From NCBI GenBank assembly GCA_002401965.1, contig NVUR01000020.1:1-64000 (forward strand): a stretch of DNA of 64,000 nt. The letters run 5' to 3'. Source of the stretch: Alphaproteobacteria bacterium. Lineage in GTDB: Bacteria; Pseudomonadota; Alphaproteobacteria; Micavibrionales; Micavibrionaceae. Under the pieces are notes generated by a model. That model was not told where the DNA came from and did not search any database. It saw nothing but the letters and a program-made list of their open reading frames with translations. The stretch's first letter is position 1, and the number at the start of each line of letters is the position of its first letter. Both the position numbers and the translations under genes were made by a program. Positions 53,091-62,019 of the stretch are shown here, piece by piece.

Positions 53091-54299
53091 TTATTCAGGA
53101 GTATAAGCGTCTAAGGTATTCTTTATTGCGCTGCGCGCGCTGCCGTTACTGCGGTAAACACCAAAATTCCCCATATCATGAGGGAAGTTATAATCATCAA
53201 GAACAAACCAATAGACGCGATCAATACCCAGCCTTTGTTTGTGGTCTTGGAAATATTTCAGTGTTTCTGCGGTAATGGATAAGGCTTTATCTTCTTTTAT
53301 GACCCAAGGGTTTTTGGATGTCGAGCCTGTTTCATTGGCCATGAAGCCAATCTCCGTTACCCATACTGGTTTAGGCGTCTTTTTTAGATCCATGAAAAGT
53401 TTAACATTAAATATTTTTTGTAAATATCCGTGATCGTCTTTGCTGCCGATAAACCCTAGTGGGGCATAGTCTTTATCATCTTTGTCGATACTGTCGACGG
53501 GACGTACACCGCCTTGTGGATTGAAGAAATAGCTATGCACTGCCATCACATCAAATCGATCACCGTAAGAGGGGTCATTATCCCATAGATGCCACATATA
53601 GCTTATATCTGATTTGGATAGGCCTGCATGCACAACCGTGATGTCGTCCCTGCGTTGCCCTAAACCATCTGTAACAACTTTCATGAAATCTACGAATTTA
53701 TCTGCGGCTTTTGGCATGTCCCAAGATTTAAAGTATCCTGATTCAACGTACCAAAATTCTTTAATGTTCGGCTCATTCCAAATCTGCCAATTTTGAATGG
53801 GGGTGAATTCTATGGGGGCGTTACCCTTGGGGCCATATCTGTCGATGGCGGCATTTAGAAAATCTGAATATTCATCATAGGACTCTTCGCTTAAGGCAAG
53901 TTCGTAAACGCCTTCTGGTTTTTTAACATTCCTAGGTACCGCCCATTTTGGGGCGTAATGCACGATGGGCAATAGTTCCACATTATGTTGGTGTGCAAGC
54001 TCAACCAATTTATCAAGTTTGCCCCAGTTATAAACGCCTTTGACCTTCTCCACATCGCGCCATTCAAAATCGGTTCGTGCCGTTTTGATACCCATGGCTT
54101 GCATGCGCTGAAAGCTGCTTTCAAGTTTCTGTGCGTTGCCTTTATCCCATAAGAAATTCATGCCCAACTTAAAGTTAGGTTGAATGGCCTGTTGTGTTGG
54201 CGGCGCTGCGTAGGCAAGAGGCGGCGTTGATGCTGTCATTAAGATAACAGGCAGAGCCGTTAAGGCCACTTTCATGAACTTTTTTGATACTATATTCAT
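53091..54299 (-). CDS. Secreted glycoside hydrolase, PslG/GH39-like
   Basis: A 402-residue exported protein with a signal peptide (about 1-30, cleavage near YAA). The (beta/alpha)8 clan-A layout is clear: MNFLWDKG, TDFEWRDVE, the acid/base Glu in QIWNEPN (about 168) and the nucleophile in VWVTEIGF (about 315). Secreted GH39 enzymes such as PslG trim or regulate biofilm exopolysaccharides. Location beside the Wza-like export gene suggests it cleaves or releases the local polymer. Confidence 0.87.
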   Translation of the reverse strand: MNIVSKKFMKVALTALPVILMTASTPPLAYAAPPTQQAIQPNFKLGMNFLWDKGNAQKLESSFQRMQAMGIKTARTDFEWRDVEKVKGVYNWGKLDKLVELAHQHNVELLPIVHYAPKWAVPRNVKKPEGVYELALSEESYDEYSDFLNAAIDRYGPKGNAPIEFTPIQNWQIWNEPNIKEFWYVESGYFKSWDMPKAADKFVDFMKVVTDGLGQRRDDITVVHAGLSKSDISYMWHLWDNDPSYGDRFDVMAVHSYFFNPQGGVRPVDSIDKDDKDYAPLGFIGSKDDHGYLQKIFNVKLFMDLKKTPKPVWVTEIGFMANETGSTSKNPWVIKEDKALSITAETLKYFQDHKQRLGIDRVYWFVLDDYNFPHDMGNFGVYRSNGSARSAIKNTLDAYTPE

Positions 54300-54332
54300 T
54301 ATCTTATTCTACCTTATTATCGTCTGACCGTG

Positions 54333-55103
54333 TTAATTTGTACCGCCGAGGGTGTCTTTGTTGTTAAGCTCGTAAACGCCGCTAATGCCTGCGCTGAAGC
54401 CGTTAAATCGTAAAACGTCACGAACATATTGATCCATAAATAAATCAACTTTCGCAATGTTTGATTTAGGAACAATAATGGTATCGCGCGGTTGCAGCAT
54501 GTTATAAGTGCCACTTTCACCAGTTTTTATCAGATCTCCATCTTTTAGTCTCACCAAAAAGACCTTCGGGGCATCTTCCTCTTCTTGACGAATTAGAAGA
54601 ACAGCGTCACGTTTTGCACTATCGTTAAATCCGCCCGCAGCGGTTACAGCCTGAAGAATTGTTAGTTTGTGCTTTAGATCATATTCGCCAGGGCGTGCAA
54701 CTTCACCAGTGATATAGATACGCTGGTCGGAGAAACTTTTCATGATGACACTGACATCTGCACCATCGGGCAGCTTCCCTCTATACATTTTGGTTAGGCG
54801 TGTATCCAGCTCACTTACTGTTAAGCCAGCAACTTGCACATCATCAATCAGTTGTAGCGAGATGTCACCATCGGGGCGAACTGTTACGTTGTCATTTAAA
54901 TCTTGAGAGTAGAAAAATTTAACATCAATATTATCGCCAGGCTGTATAATATATTCATGATAATCGCTGGGCTGTAATATCTTTAAATCACGGACAAGCG
55001 GTACATTTTTATAGCTGGTACAGGCTGTTAAACCCATGCTGAGGGAAATGCAGGATAGCATCGCTAATTTTCTAAGTTTTCTGTTCTCGCGTAAGAAGTC
55101 CAT
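54333..55103 (-). CDS. Wza/GumB-type polysaccharide export lipoprotein
   Basis: A 256-residue outer-membrane lipoprotein (lipobox LTAC near residue 28). A polysaccharide-export domain is visible as YIIQPGDNIDVKFFYSQDL and VTVRPDGDISLQLI. An SLBB-like segment contains VYITGEVARPGEYDL (seen as IYITGEVARPGEYDL) and ILQAVTAAGGF. It forms or helps form the export channel with the PCP protein at 55929. It lies 34 bases upstream of the hydrolase gene. Confidence 0.92.
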   Translation of the reverse strand: MDFLRENRKLRKLAMLSCISLSMGLTACTSYKNVPLVRDLKILQPSDYHEYIIQPGDNIDVKFFYSQDLNDNVTVRPDGDISLQLIDDVQVAGLTVSELDTRLTKMYRGKLPDGADVSVIMKSFSDQRIYITGEVARPGEYDLKHKLTILQAVTAAGGFNDSAKRDAVLLIRQEEEDAPKVFLVRLKDGDLIKTGESGTYNMLQPRDTIIVPKSNIAKVDLFMDQYVRDVLRFNGFSAGISGVYELNNKDTLGGTN

Positions 55104-55143
55104 TTTATTCTTCCTGAATTTTATTGATGTTGAAAGTGGTACG

Positions 55144-55842
55144 CTATGAGTCTCTGAATAATAGCTTATAAATCCAATTAGGGATGTAGTTTTTTTTCTT
55201 ATTTAATATGACGCCAAGTATCGTACAGCCGGAAAAGCGGAAATGTTCCATTGTGTGATTGGCGGTTTGCCAACGTGTTTTGCCTGCCTCAACAACCAGT
55301 ACAACACCTTGGGTATATTGCGCCACCATTCTGGATCGGGCGGATTTATCGGTTGGCGGCAAATCCCAGATAATGATATCAAATATATTTTCAAGATCCT
55401 GCATCATTGTTTTCAGGAGATCTTCTTGCGTTGATGCAGGGCGGGGTAAGTCCTTTGTGCTTAGCTCAATTTGAATGGTGTTACCATCGCTGTCTTTATT
55501 CTGGTGTTTTAGAACCTGTTCAAAATGGGCGACAAATCCAGCAGGGTTCGTCTGTGCGCCATTATGAACTTTTATAAACAGGATATTATTATGCGACAGG
55601 GATAATGTTTGAACCAAAGAAGCACATATAGCACTTGCCCCTTCTGGCGCGTCTACTCCAGACACTGCAATATGGTTTATTTTTTGCCCATCTACTGTGT
55701 TTGTCAGTGTTTCTGTGATCTGCTCATACGTTAAAACCTCTTGAAACATATGGCTTTTTTTCTTCGCATTTTTGTTCTGTTTTTTTGAACTCATGAGGTG
55801 TAATCCGTTGGTGAAAATGTTATTTGGACTATACATAAACAA
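55144..55842 (-). CDS. BY-kinase/CpsD-like P-loop protein with degenerate Walker A
   Basis: Up to 232 residues, resembling the cytoplasmic ATPase of Wzc/CapB tyrosine kinases. The Walker A site, normally EGKST, reads EGASA (residues 67-71), so the essential Lys is lost. The second Asp-bearing strand is IKVHNG instead of the usual IDxD. The Walker B-like strand IIWDLPP remains. No C-terminal Tyr cluster is present. It is probably a non-catalytic regulator or scaffold for polymer export. The start is uncertain: TTG 55842, ATG 55836 or ATG 55794, none with a strong Shine-Dalgarno. It is divergent from the PCP gene. Confidence 0.82.
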   Translation of the reverse strand: MFMYSPNNIFTNGLHLMSSKKQNKNAKKKSHMFQEVLTYEQITETLTNTVDGQKINHIAVSGVDAPEGASAICASLVQTLSLSHNNILFIKVHNGAQTNPAGFVAHFEQVLKHQNKDSDGNTIQIELSTKDLPRPASTQEDLLKTMMQDLENIFDIIIWDLPPTDKSARSRMVAQYTQGVVLVVEAGKTRWQTANHTMEHFRFSGCTILGVILNKKKNYIPNWIYKLLFRDS

Positions 55843-55928
55843 GATAGTTCTGAAAAGGCTTGATTTATTTAAGCCACAGCATATTTTACTGAATGGTATG
55901 AGGCATTATAATAACGGAAAGCGTTGCT

Positions 55929-57116
55929 ATGTGGAATTTAAGAGATATATTATCTATCTTGTTTAAAAGAAAAATGATGGTCATTGTTTTCTTTTTGACG
56001 GTTGTTATCGGCACATTGGTGGCGTTGAAGCTCTCACCCCCTAACTATGCGGCAACCGCGAAGGTTCTTGTGAAGGTCGGGCGAGAGGACATTTATGTTC
56101 CTGCCTTGCCGTCTGCAATGTTAATGCGACCAATGATGTCCCTTATCCGTGAGGAGCAACTTAATTCAGAAGTTGAGATTATCGGCAGTGAATATATGGC
56201 CGAGCTGTTGATTGAAGAGCTAAAGCCTGAGGGGATATATCCATCGATGTTTGTTAAGCATCCATGGTACACGCCCAAGGGTGTGATGCAGACAATGATT
56301 GCCACGTACCATGCTGTCGATGGGTTTTTCGCGCCATTTTCTGCGAATCTTGAGCCTAGACAACGTGCTATGAAGCGTCTTTTGAATAAAGACATGGTTA
56401 TTAAAGGCACTGGTGATTCAAATGTAATTGATATTACTATTTATAATAAAGTGCCTCAATTTGCGGCGAAAACCGCGAATAGTTTGCTTGATCTGTATTT
56501 GAGTGAGCGTGGGCGTATTCATGCTGGTTCTGAGGGGCAGGTCTTTGAAGATCAAATGCAAAAAAATGATATACGTCTTGAAAATGCTCAAGCTGCATTA
56601 CAGGATTTTCGTCGGAATAACGATTTGTTGGATGTTGTGCAGGAAAGGGAAACCTTATTACAGCGCGTGCAAGAGGTTCGAACGATTATTATAGACCTAA
56701 AGGGGCAGGCCTCTGCGGCGAATCGTTTGAAAAAATGGGAAGCAGAGCTTGCGGAGCTGGATGTGCAGTTTGAGACGCTTAATACTATGGAGTTGGAGTA
56801 TTCTCGTTTGGTTCAGGATGTTGATGTGTTGAAGCGCAATCGTAAAATATTCCTTGAGAAGTTAGAAGAGCAACGTATTAATCAGGCATTGACGCAGGCG
56901 CAAGCCGGCAATGTTTCGGTTATTAGTCGTGCTGTTATACCGACAACGCCAACCAGCCCCAAACTCTGGATGATATTAATTGCGATTTTGGTTGTTGGCT
57001 CGGCAGGCGGCGTCGGCTTAGCTTTCCTATCTGAATTTCTTGATGATACCTTGGAGACTGATCGCGATGTTGAAAAATATCTGAAAGTGCCTGTCTTGGG
57101 TAAAATTGCTGCATAA
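55929..57116 (+). CDS. Chain-length determinant (PCP/GumC-like) protein
   Basis: A 395-residue Wzz/GumC-type inner-membrane protein with N- and C-terminal helices (about 18-36 and 350-370) flanking a periplasmic coiled-coil region. NYAATAKVLVKVGRED and the second-helix motif PTTPTSPKLWMILIAIL match the family. A C-terminal stub ends with LKVPVLGKIAA, a short remnant of the kinase-facing part, without an ATPase domain. It should work with the Wza-like lipoprotein and the divergent degenerate kinase. Confidence 0.9.
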   Translation: MWNLRDILSILFKRKMMVIVFFLTVVIGTLVALKLSPPNYAATAKVLVKVGREDIYVPALPSAMLMRPMMSLIREEQLNSEVEIIGSEYMAELLIEELKPEGIYPSMFVKHPWYTPKGVMQTMIATYHAVDGFFAPFSANLEPRQRAMKRLLNKDMVIKGTGDSNVIDITIYNKVPQFAAKTANSLLDLYLSERGRIHAGSEGQVFEDQMQKNDIRLENAQAALQDFRRNNDLLDVVQERETLLQRVQEVRTIIIDLKGQASAANRLKKWEAELAELDVQFETLNTMELEYSRLVQDVDVLKRNRKIFLEKLEEQRINQALTQAQAGNVSVISRAVIPTTPTSPKLWMILIAILVVGSAGGVGLAFLSEFLDDTLETDRDVEKYLKVPVLGKIAA

Positions 57117-57235
57117 GGATTTCTGTTTTATGGCAAGCCAGCGTGTTTAAAATTTTCTCTTGATATATATTACATAATGTATATTTTGTGAGAAATATTA
57201 AAGATGCTGATTTGAAAATGCTAGGGAGTAAAACA

Positions 57236-59479
57236 ATGTCCAGTTTTTTAAGGTTATTGGTCGTATTGTTATATGTCGCCACGCAGTTTATGGCTGGCGC
57301 ATCTTTCTCCCAATCTAATAGTTCCAGTGCCATAACAGGTGAATTTTTATGGGGCGGCGGGCTTTATCAAATTGGCGCGCATGCGGCTTATGATTTGGGC
57401 ATAACCGGTGATGGTGTAACCTTGGCGGTTATTGATACTGGCGTGAATTATTTTCATCCTGAATTATTCACCCAAATTGCTGATGGTGGGTATGACTTTT
57501 TTAATAATAAATTTGATTATATGGATTATAATGGTCACGGCACTCTTGTATCAGGTATCATCGCGGCAAAAAAAGATGATTACGGTATTCATGGGGTCGC
57601 CTATAACAGCAGGATTCTCCCTCTAAAGGTAACGAGTGATGATGGTAACGTCCCGTCTTTAAGTGCGTTAAATTGGGCATTATATCAAGCCATTCAAGAA
57701 GACGTTGTTGCGGTGAATTACAGCTCCACTTTTGCTATTGGGGATGGCTTTACAATCAATGATTATGCGGTGCAGGCAGGGCTGAGCTTTGCTTATACCG
57801 CGCTTAGTGGAACGATTATTGTTGCCGCAGCAGGGAACAGTATGGCTCCTAATCCTATTTTTCCTGCTTTATTACCCTATATGAAGCCAGAAAACCACAA
57901 TACCGGTGTTTACGATTTTTCTGATGATTTGACATTTGACCCTGATCTTATTGATTGGTCATACAGTAAGGGTCATGTCTTGGCCGTTGTCGCCACAGAT
58001 CAGAGCGGCGTTATCAGTGATTTTAGTAATCGCTGTGGGGTGGCCGCGCAATGGTGTTTGGCAGCACCTGGTGAAGAGATTATCTCAACATTTTGGTATG
58101 ACACTTATATCGATATGAAAGGCACATCTTTGGCCGCGCCTTTTGTCACGGGCGCAGTTGGTTTGTTAAAGGAAATGTTTCCTGATTTAACAAACCAACA
58201 ATTGGTAGATTTGCTTTTGACGACGGCCAATAAAGAGGGAATCTACGCCGATGAGAGTATTTATGGTCAAGGTTTTCTGGATATAGCCAAGGCAATAACA
58301 CCGCAAGGTGACCTCTTGCTTGTGCAAGGAGATGGCGGCGTTAGTACAATGGATGTTCGTGATGCATCCATACAGAGTGGGGGGGCTTTTGGTGATACGA
58401 TACATAAGGCTCTTTCCACGCAGTCGGTTGTTATTGAAGATGACTTTAATCGTTCTTATCAAGTTACCTTAGGGGGGGCGGCGCAGCCGATAGAGGCGCA
58501 AACTCTTTCCCAGATAGATACATTGGCTATGATAGCGACAGTACATGATCGTCAAGCGTATGAAGTAACTGAAAATTTATCTTTTACGGCACAATTTGGC
58601 ACAGAGTTAGACCGTATAGAAAATGGCGTTTTTTCACATGGCCTATGGGCGTATGATCTTGGTAAACACGCCCTGAGCTTTAGTCATGGTGATGCAACAC
58701 GCTGGGGGGATGGTGAAAATATAGGGGGTGTCGAAAACCTAAAGCAACGTTTGTTTCTGCCCAGTTATTTGGATATGGCAACACAAGGTCAGGCATATGG
58801 CTGGCAATATGATGTGGGAGAAAAGACGCATATAAGGGTTCGCTGGCAAGATGGTGAAAGCCTATATCAAGATGATTTAAAGGCGAATGCTTTTTCGGTT
58901 GAATGGGGTTGGGCGGATGAAGAACAGGGTAAAAACCTGAATCTCATATTTGGCGGCGTTACGGAGGAAGATAGTTTATTGGGGCTTCGTTCGGGCGGCG
59001 CATTGTCTATCGCGCCCAATACGCAGACTTATTTTGCAGGGGCTAATGCGGTATTTCCTCTTGTCGAAGATGTCTCATTACTAGGCAGTTTTTACGCAGG
59101 GCAAACCGAAGCCAAAGGCACGGATGACAGTCTTATCCAAGATGTATCAACACTTCGTCATCTTGAGTGGACGGTGGGGGTTGAGAAGAAAAATATGTGG
59201 CAGGGTGGTGATCGTGTGTCCCTGTTATTTAAGCAGCCGCTTTATGTTACCGATGGGCGGCTTAGGCTGGATGTTTTAAATGCGAACTCTGGATTGCAAG
59301 GCGTTGATGTTGATTTAGCACCAGAGCATAAAGAGCAAGAAGTGCATTTTGTTTACAGTACGCCATTGCCGCGTTTTGACGGTGAACTTGGTTTTCAAGC
59401 CTCTTGGCGTCATAATACGGGGCATATAGACTCTCGTGATGATGCCGCCGTTTTGTTGCATGCCAAGATCGCATTTTGA
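57236..59479 (+). CDS. Subtilisin-family serine protease autotransporter
   Basis: About 747 residues from ATG 57236, which has GGGAG eight bases upstream; the upstream GTG/ATG starts have weaker sites. A signal peptide (about 1-25) precedes an S8 domain with D67 in VIDTGVNY, H101 in YNGHGTLVSG and S298 in KGTSLAAPF. From about 440 on, alternating hydrophobic strands lead to a beta-barrel ending in Phe (HAKIAF), the mark of a type Va autotransporter. It should be secreted to or displayed on the cell surface. It lies downstream of the exopolysaccharide locus; substrates unknown. Confidence 0.9.
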   Translation: MSSFLRLLVVLLYVATQFMAGASFSQSNSSSAITGEFLWGGGLYQIGAHAAYDLGITGDGVTLAVIDTGVNYFHPELFTQIADGGYDFFNNKFDYMDYNGHGTLVSGIIAAKKDDYGIHGVAYNSRILPLKVTSDDGNVPSLSALNWALYQAIQEDVVAVNYSSTFAIGDGFTINDYAVQAGLSFAYTALSGTIIVAAAGNSMAPNPIFPALLPYMKPENHNTGVYDFSDDLTFDPDLIDWSYSKGHVLAVVATDQSGVISDFSNRCGVAAQWCLAAPGEEIISTFWYDTYIDMKGTSLAAPFVTGAVGLLKEMFPDLTNQQLVDLLLTTANKEGIYADESIYGQGFLDIAKAITPQGDLLLVQGDGGVSTMDVRDASIQSGGAFGDTIHKALSTQSVVIEDDFNRSYQVTLGGAAQPIEAQTLSQIDTLAMIATVHDRQAYEVTENLSFTAQFGTELDRIENGVFSHGLWAYDLGKHALSFSHGDATRWGDGENIGGVENLKQRLFLPSYLDMATQGQAYGWQYDVGEKTHIRVRWQDGESLYQDDLKANAFSVEWGWADEEQGKNLNLIFGGVTEEDSLLGLRSGGALSIAPNTQTYFAGANAVFPLVEDVSLLGSFYAGQTEAKGTDDSLIQDVSTLRHLEWTVGVEKKNMWQGGDRVSLLFKQPLYVTDGRLRLDVLNANSGLQGVDVDLAPEHKEQEVHFVYSTPLPRFDGELGFQASWRHNTGHIDSRDDAAVLLHAKIAF

Positions 59480-59511
59480 ATCGTTAGCGGTGGGCGAGCG
59501 TTAAAAATTTA

Positions 59512-59540
59512 TTGACTTCGGTATCTTAAATATCTATATA
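59512..59540 (+). promoter_or_regulatory. Sigma-70-type promoter of arsR, giving a near-leaderless mRNA
   Basis: TTGACT (-35, 59512-59517) and TATATA (-10, 59535-59540) are separated by exactly 17 bases. Transcription would start at about 59546-59548, only two to four bases before the ATG at 59550. No Shine-Dalgarno could be transcribed, so arsR is probably leaderless. A/T-rich repeats around -10 may be the ArsR operator. Confidence 0.7.
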
Positions 59541-59549
59541 TCTGGACTT

Positions 59550-59915
59550 ATGGACATACAAGATGCACTTACAGTTTTTGATGCTTTATCGCAAGAAACA
59601 CGCCTGAAGGCTTTCAGGTTGCTGGTTGAATTCGGCATGGAGGGCGCACCGGCTGGTGTTTTAAGTGAAAAGCTGGGCGTTCCACATAATACTTTATCGT
59701 TTCATTTGTCACATATGGCCAATGCCGGATTAATAACGTCCCGCAAACAGGGGCGTTCTGTTATCTACACGGTTGATTTTTGCCTGTTCCAAGATGTACT
59801 TCGGTTTATGATTGAGGATTGCTGTACTTCGGAAACAGCCAGTATCAGAGACAGCAAAAGCCAGAATTGCACGTTGATTGAGCTTAAAAACTTATCTGAT
59901 TGTTGTAAAAAATGA
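59550..59915 (+). CDS. ArsR-family metalloregulator
   Basis: This 121-residue winged-helix repressor shows ALSQETRLKAFRLLVE, the recognition helix VPHNTLSFHLSHMANAGL, the wing RSVIYTVDF, and a Cys pair DCC near 91. Further cysteines lie at the C-terminus (NCT and DCCKK). The Cys-rich distribution fits an As(III)/Sb(III)-binding ArsR that senses through its C-terminus. It stands 80 bases upstream of pstS, so arsenate/phosphate-linked control of the transporter is plausible. Confidence 0.9.
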   Translation: MDIQDALTVFDALSQETRLKAFRLLVEFGMEGAPAGVLSEKLGVPHNTLSFHLSHMANAGLITSRKQGRSVIYTVDFCLFQDVLRFMIEDCCTSETASIRDSKSQNCTLIELKNLSDCCKK

Positions 59916-59995
59916 TAATAAGGAATAATCAAAAGATTTGTTCAACAAGATTTTTAAAACATAAAAATTACGAATAAGAACCACTGGAGAGTATT

Positions 59996-61027
59996 ATGAG
60001 AAAAACGTTATCACTACTCGTGGCGTGTGCTGCATTTTCACTGCCTATACAAGCCCATGCGGCAGGCACGCAAATACGGATTGTTGGATCATCAACGGTC
60101 TATCCATTTGTCACCGTTGTTGCGGAAGCCTTCGGTAACAGCACAGAATTTAAAACCCCTATTGTTGAGTCCACAGGAACGGGTGGCGGGTTTAAGTTAT
60201 TTTGCGCTGGTATCGGTGATTCTCATCCCGATCTATCTAACGCATCCAGAGCCATCAAAGAGAGCGAAAAAGCACTTTGTGCCAAAAATGGTGTGAAGAA
60301 TATCACAGAAATTAAAATTGGTTTTGATGGTATTGTGTTGGCAAACTCAAAAGGGGCGGCGCGCTTTGATTTGTCTAAAGAGGCTTTGTTTATGGCTTTA
60401 GCAAAACAAATCCCTGTTGAAGGCAAGCTTGTTGATAATCCGAACAAGATGTGGAGCGATATTGATTCCTCTTTGCCCAATGTGAAAATAGAAGTATATG
60501 GCCCACCAACAACATCGGGAACACGCGATGCCTTTGTTGAACTTGTGATGGAGCCATCATGTAAGAACCTTCCCGCTTTTAAGGCCGAATTCCCTGATAA
60601 AAAAGCTCGTAAGCAAGCATGTCACCTTTTGCGCGAAGACGGTCATTATATTGAGGCAGGCGAAAATGATAATTTGATTGTGCAAAAATTACAAAGCAAC
60701 GCCAAGGCACTTGGTATTTTCGGGTTCAGTTTTCTTGACCAGAATGGCGACATTGTTCAGGGTAGCTTAATTTCAGGAACAGAACCAACATTTGAGAATA
60801 TATCCGATGGAACATACGGAATTTCCCGTTCACTTTATGTGTATGTCAAAGATGCTCATGTTGGGAAAACTTTAGGGTTACAGGAATTTGTTTCAGAGCT
60901 TGTCAGTGATGACGCGGCGGGTGAATATGGATATCTAACGGAAAAGGGGCTGATTCCCTTGCCCGAGGCAGATCTTAAAATAATGCAAGAACGCTCTGAT
61001 GCTCTTATTAAAAGTACAGCTCAATAA
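59996..61027 (+). CDS. pstS: Phosphate-binding periplasmic protein PstS
   Basis: A 343-residue substrate-binding protein with a signal peptide (cleaved near HAA, about residue 22). Phosphate-site segments are GSSTVYPF near 33, ESTGTGGGFKLFC near 60, and GPPTTSGTRDAFVE near 165. It captures phosphate (possibly arsenate) for the PstCAB importer. GGAG precedes the ATG. I see no clear PhoB box in the upstream gap, which contains only A/T-rich sequence. Confidence 0.94.
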   Translation: MRKTLSLLVACAAFSLPIQAHAAGTQIRIVGSSTVYPFVTVVAEAFGNSTEFKTPIVESTGTGGGFKLFCAGIGDSHPDLSNASRAIKESEKALCAKNGVKNITEIKIGFDGIVLANSKGAARFDLSKEALFMALAKQIPVEGKLVDNPNKMWSDIDSSLPNVKIEVYGPPTTSGTRDAFVELVMEPSCKNLPAFKAEFPDKKARKQACHLLREDGHYIEAGENDNLIVQKLQSNAKALGIFGFSFLDQNGDIVQGSLISGTEPTFENISDGTYGISRSLYVYVKDAHVGKTLGLQEFVSELVSDDAAGEYGYLTEKGLIPLPEADLKIMQERSDALIKSTAQ

Positions 61028-61107
61028 GTGATTGAAATTATATATTCATAAAAGTTGAATTATAGGTGGGAAGTGTTGTACGTCCTCCCCTATAAGGGAA
61101 AAATGCA

Positions 61108-62019
61108 ATGGCAAAATGCGAGAGATTAATTAGAGCCAGTTTGTTAGCCTGTACAATGTTATCTGTTATGATAACCGTACTGGTTGTGGCCTCTGTGTTT
61201 TCGGAAACAATGCGGTTTTTCTCGAATGTTTCTGCGTTTGATTTCTTTTTTGGAACAGAGTGGAGCCCGCAAACAGCGATGCGTGCGGATCAAGCCGGTG
61301 GCTCAGGTACTTTTGGTGCAGTGCCTGTATTCTTGGGGACGTTTCTGGTTACCTTAATTGCGATGGCTGTTGCCGCGCCGCTGGGTTTGTTTTCTGCTAT
61401 TTATCTTGCTGTTTACGCCAGCCCACGATTTCGTTTATGGATAAAGCCTGTCTTGGAAATACTGGCGGGCGTTCCGTCGGTTGTTTATGGTTATTTTGCT
61501 GTGATTACAATGGCGCCAATGCTGCGCGCGGGTGGAGAAATGCTCGGCTTATCTATTGCCTCGGAAAGTGCGCTTACGGCTGGGACTGTGATGGGGATCA
61601 TGATTACACCCTATGTTATGTCGATATCAGAAGATGTGATTAGTGCGGTTCCAAAATCATTAAGTCTGGGGTCGCTGGCAATGGGGGCAACGCAATCTGA
61701 AACGGTTAAAAAAGTTATACTCCCCGCCGCACTCCCCGGCGTTGTTAGCGCACTTCTCCTTGGAATATCCAGAGGCGTGGGGGAAACCATGGTGGTGGTT
61801 ATGGCCGCGGGCATGGCCGCAAAATTAACCGTTAACCCTTTGGAATCCGTGACAACGGCAACGGTGCAAATTATGACCTTGCTTGTTGGCGATCATGAAT
61901 TTGACAGTGATAAAACCCGCGCTGCATTCGCCCTTGGGTTTTCGCTGTTTATTATGACGTTGTTTTTAAATATTTTGGCCGTGATTATCGTTAAGAAATA
62001 CAGAGAACGCTATGATTAA
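61108..62019 (+). CDS. pstC: Phosphate ABC transporter permease PstC
   Basis: A 303-residue permease with six helices and the EAA-loop region typical of PstC, including VYGYFAVITMAPML and ALLLGISRGVGETMVVVM. It forms the membrane channel with PstA. An 80-base gap follows pstS. It overlaps pstA by eight bases. Confidence 0.95.
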   Translation: MAKCERLIRASLLACTMLSVMITVLVVASVFSETMRFFSNVSAFDFFFGTEWSPQTAMRADQAGGSGTFGAVPVFLGTFLVTLIAMAVAAPLGLFSAIYLAVYASPRFRLWIKPVLEILAGVPSVVYGYFAVITMAPMLRAGGEMLGLSIASESALTAGTVMGIMITPYVMSISEDVISAVPKSLSLGSLAMGATQSETVKKVILPAALPGVVSALLLGISRGVGETMVVVMAAGMAAKLTVNPLESVTTATVQIMTLLVGDHEFDSDKTRAAFALGFSLFIMTLFLNILAVIIVKKYRERYD

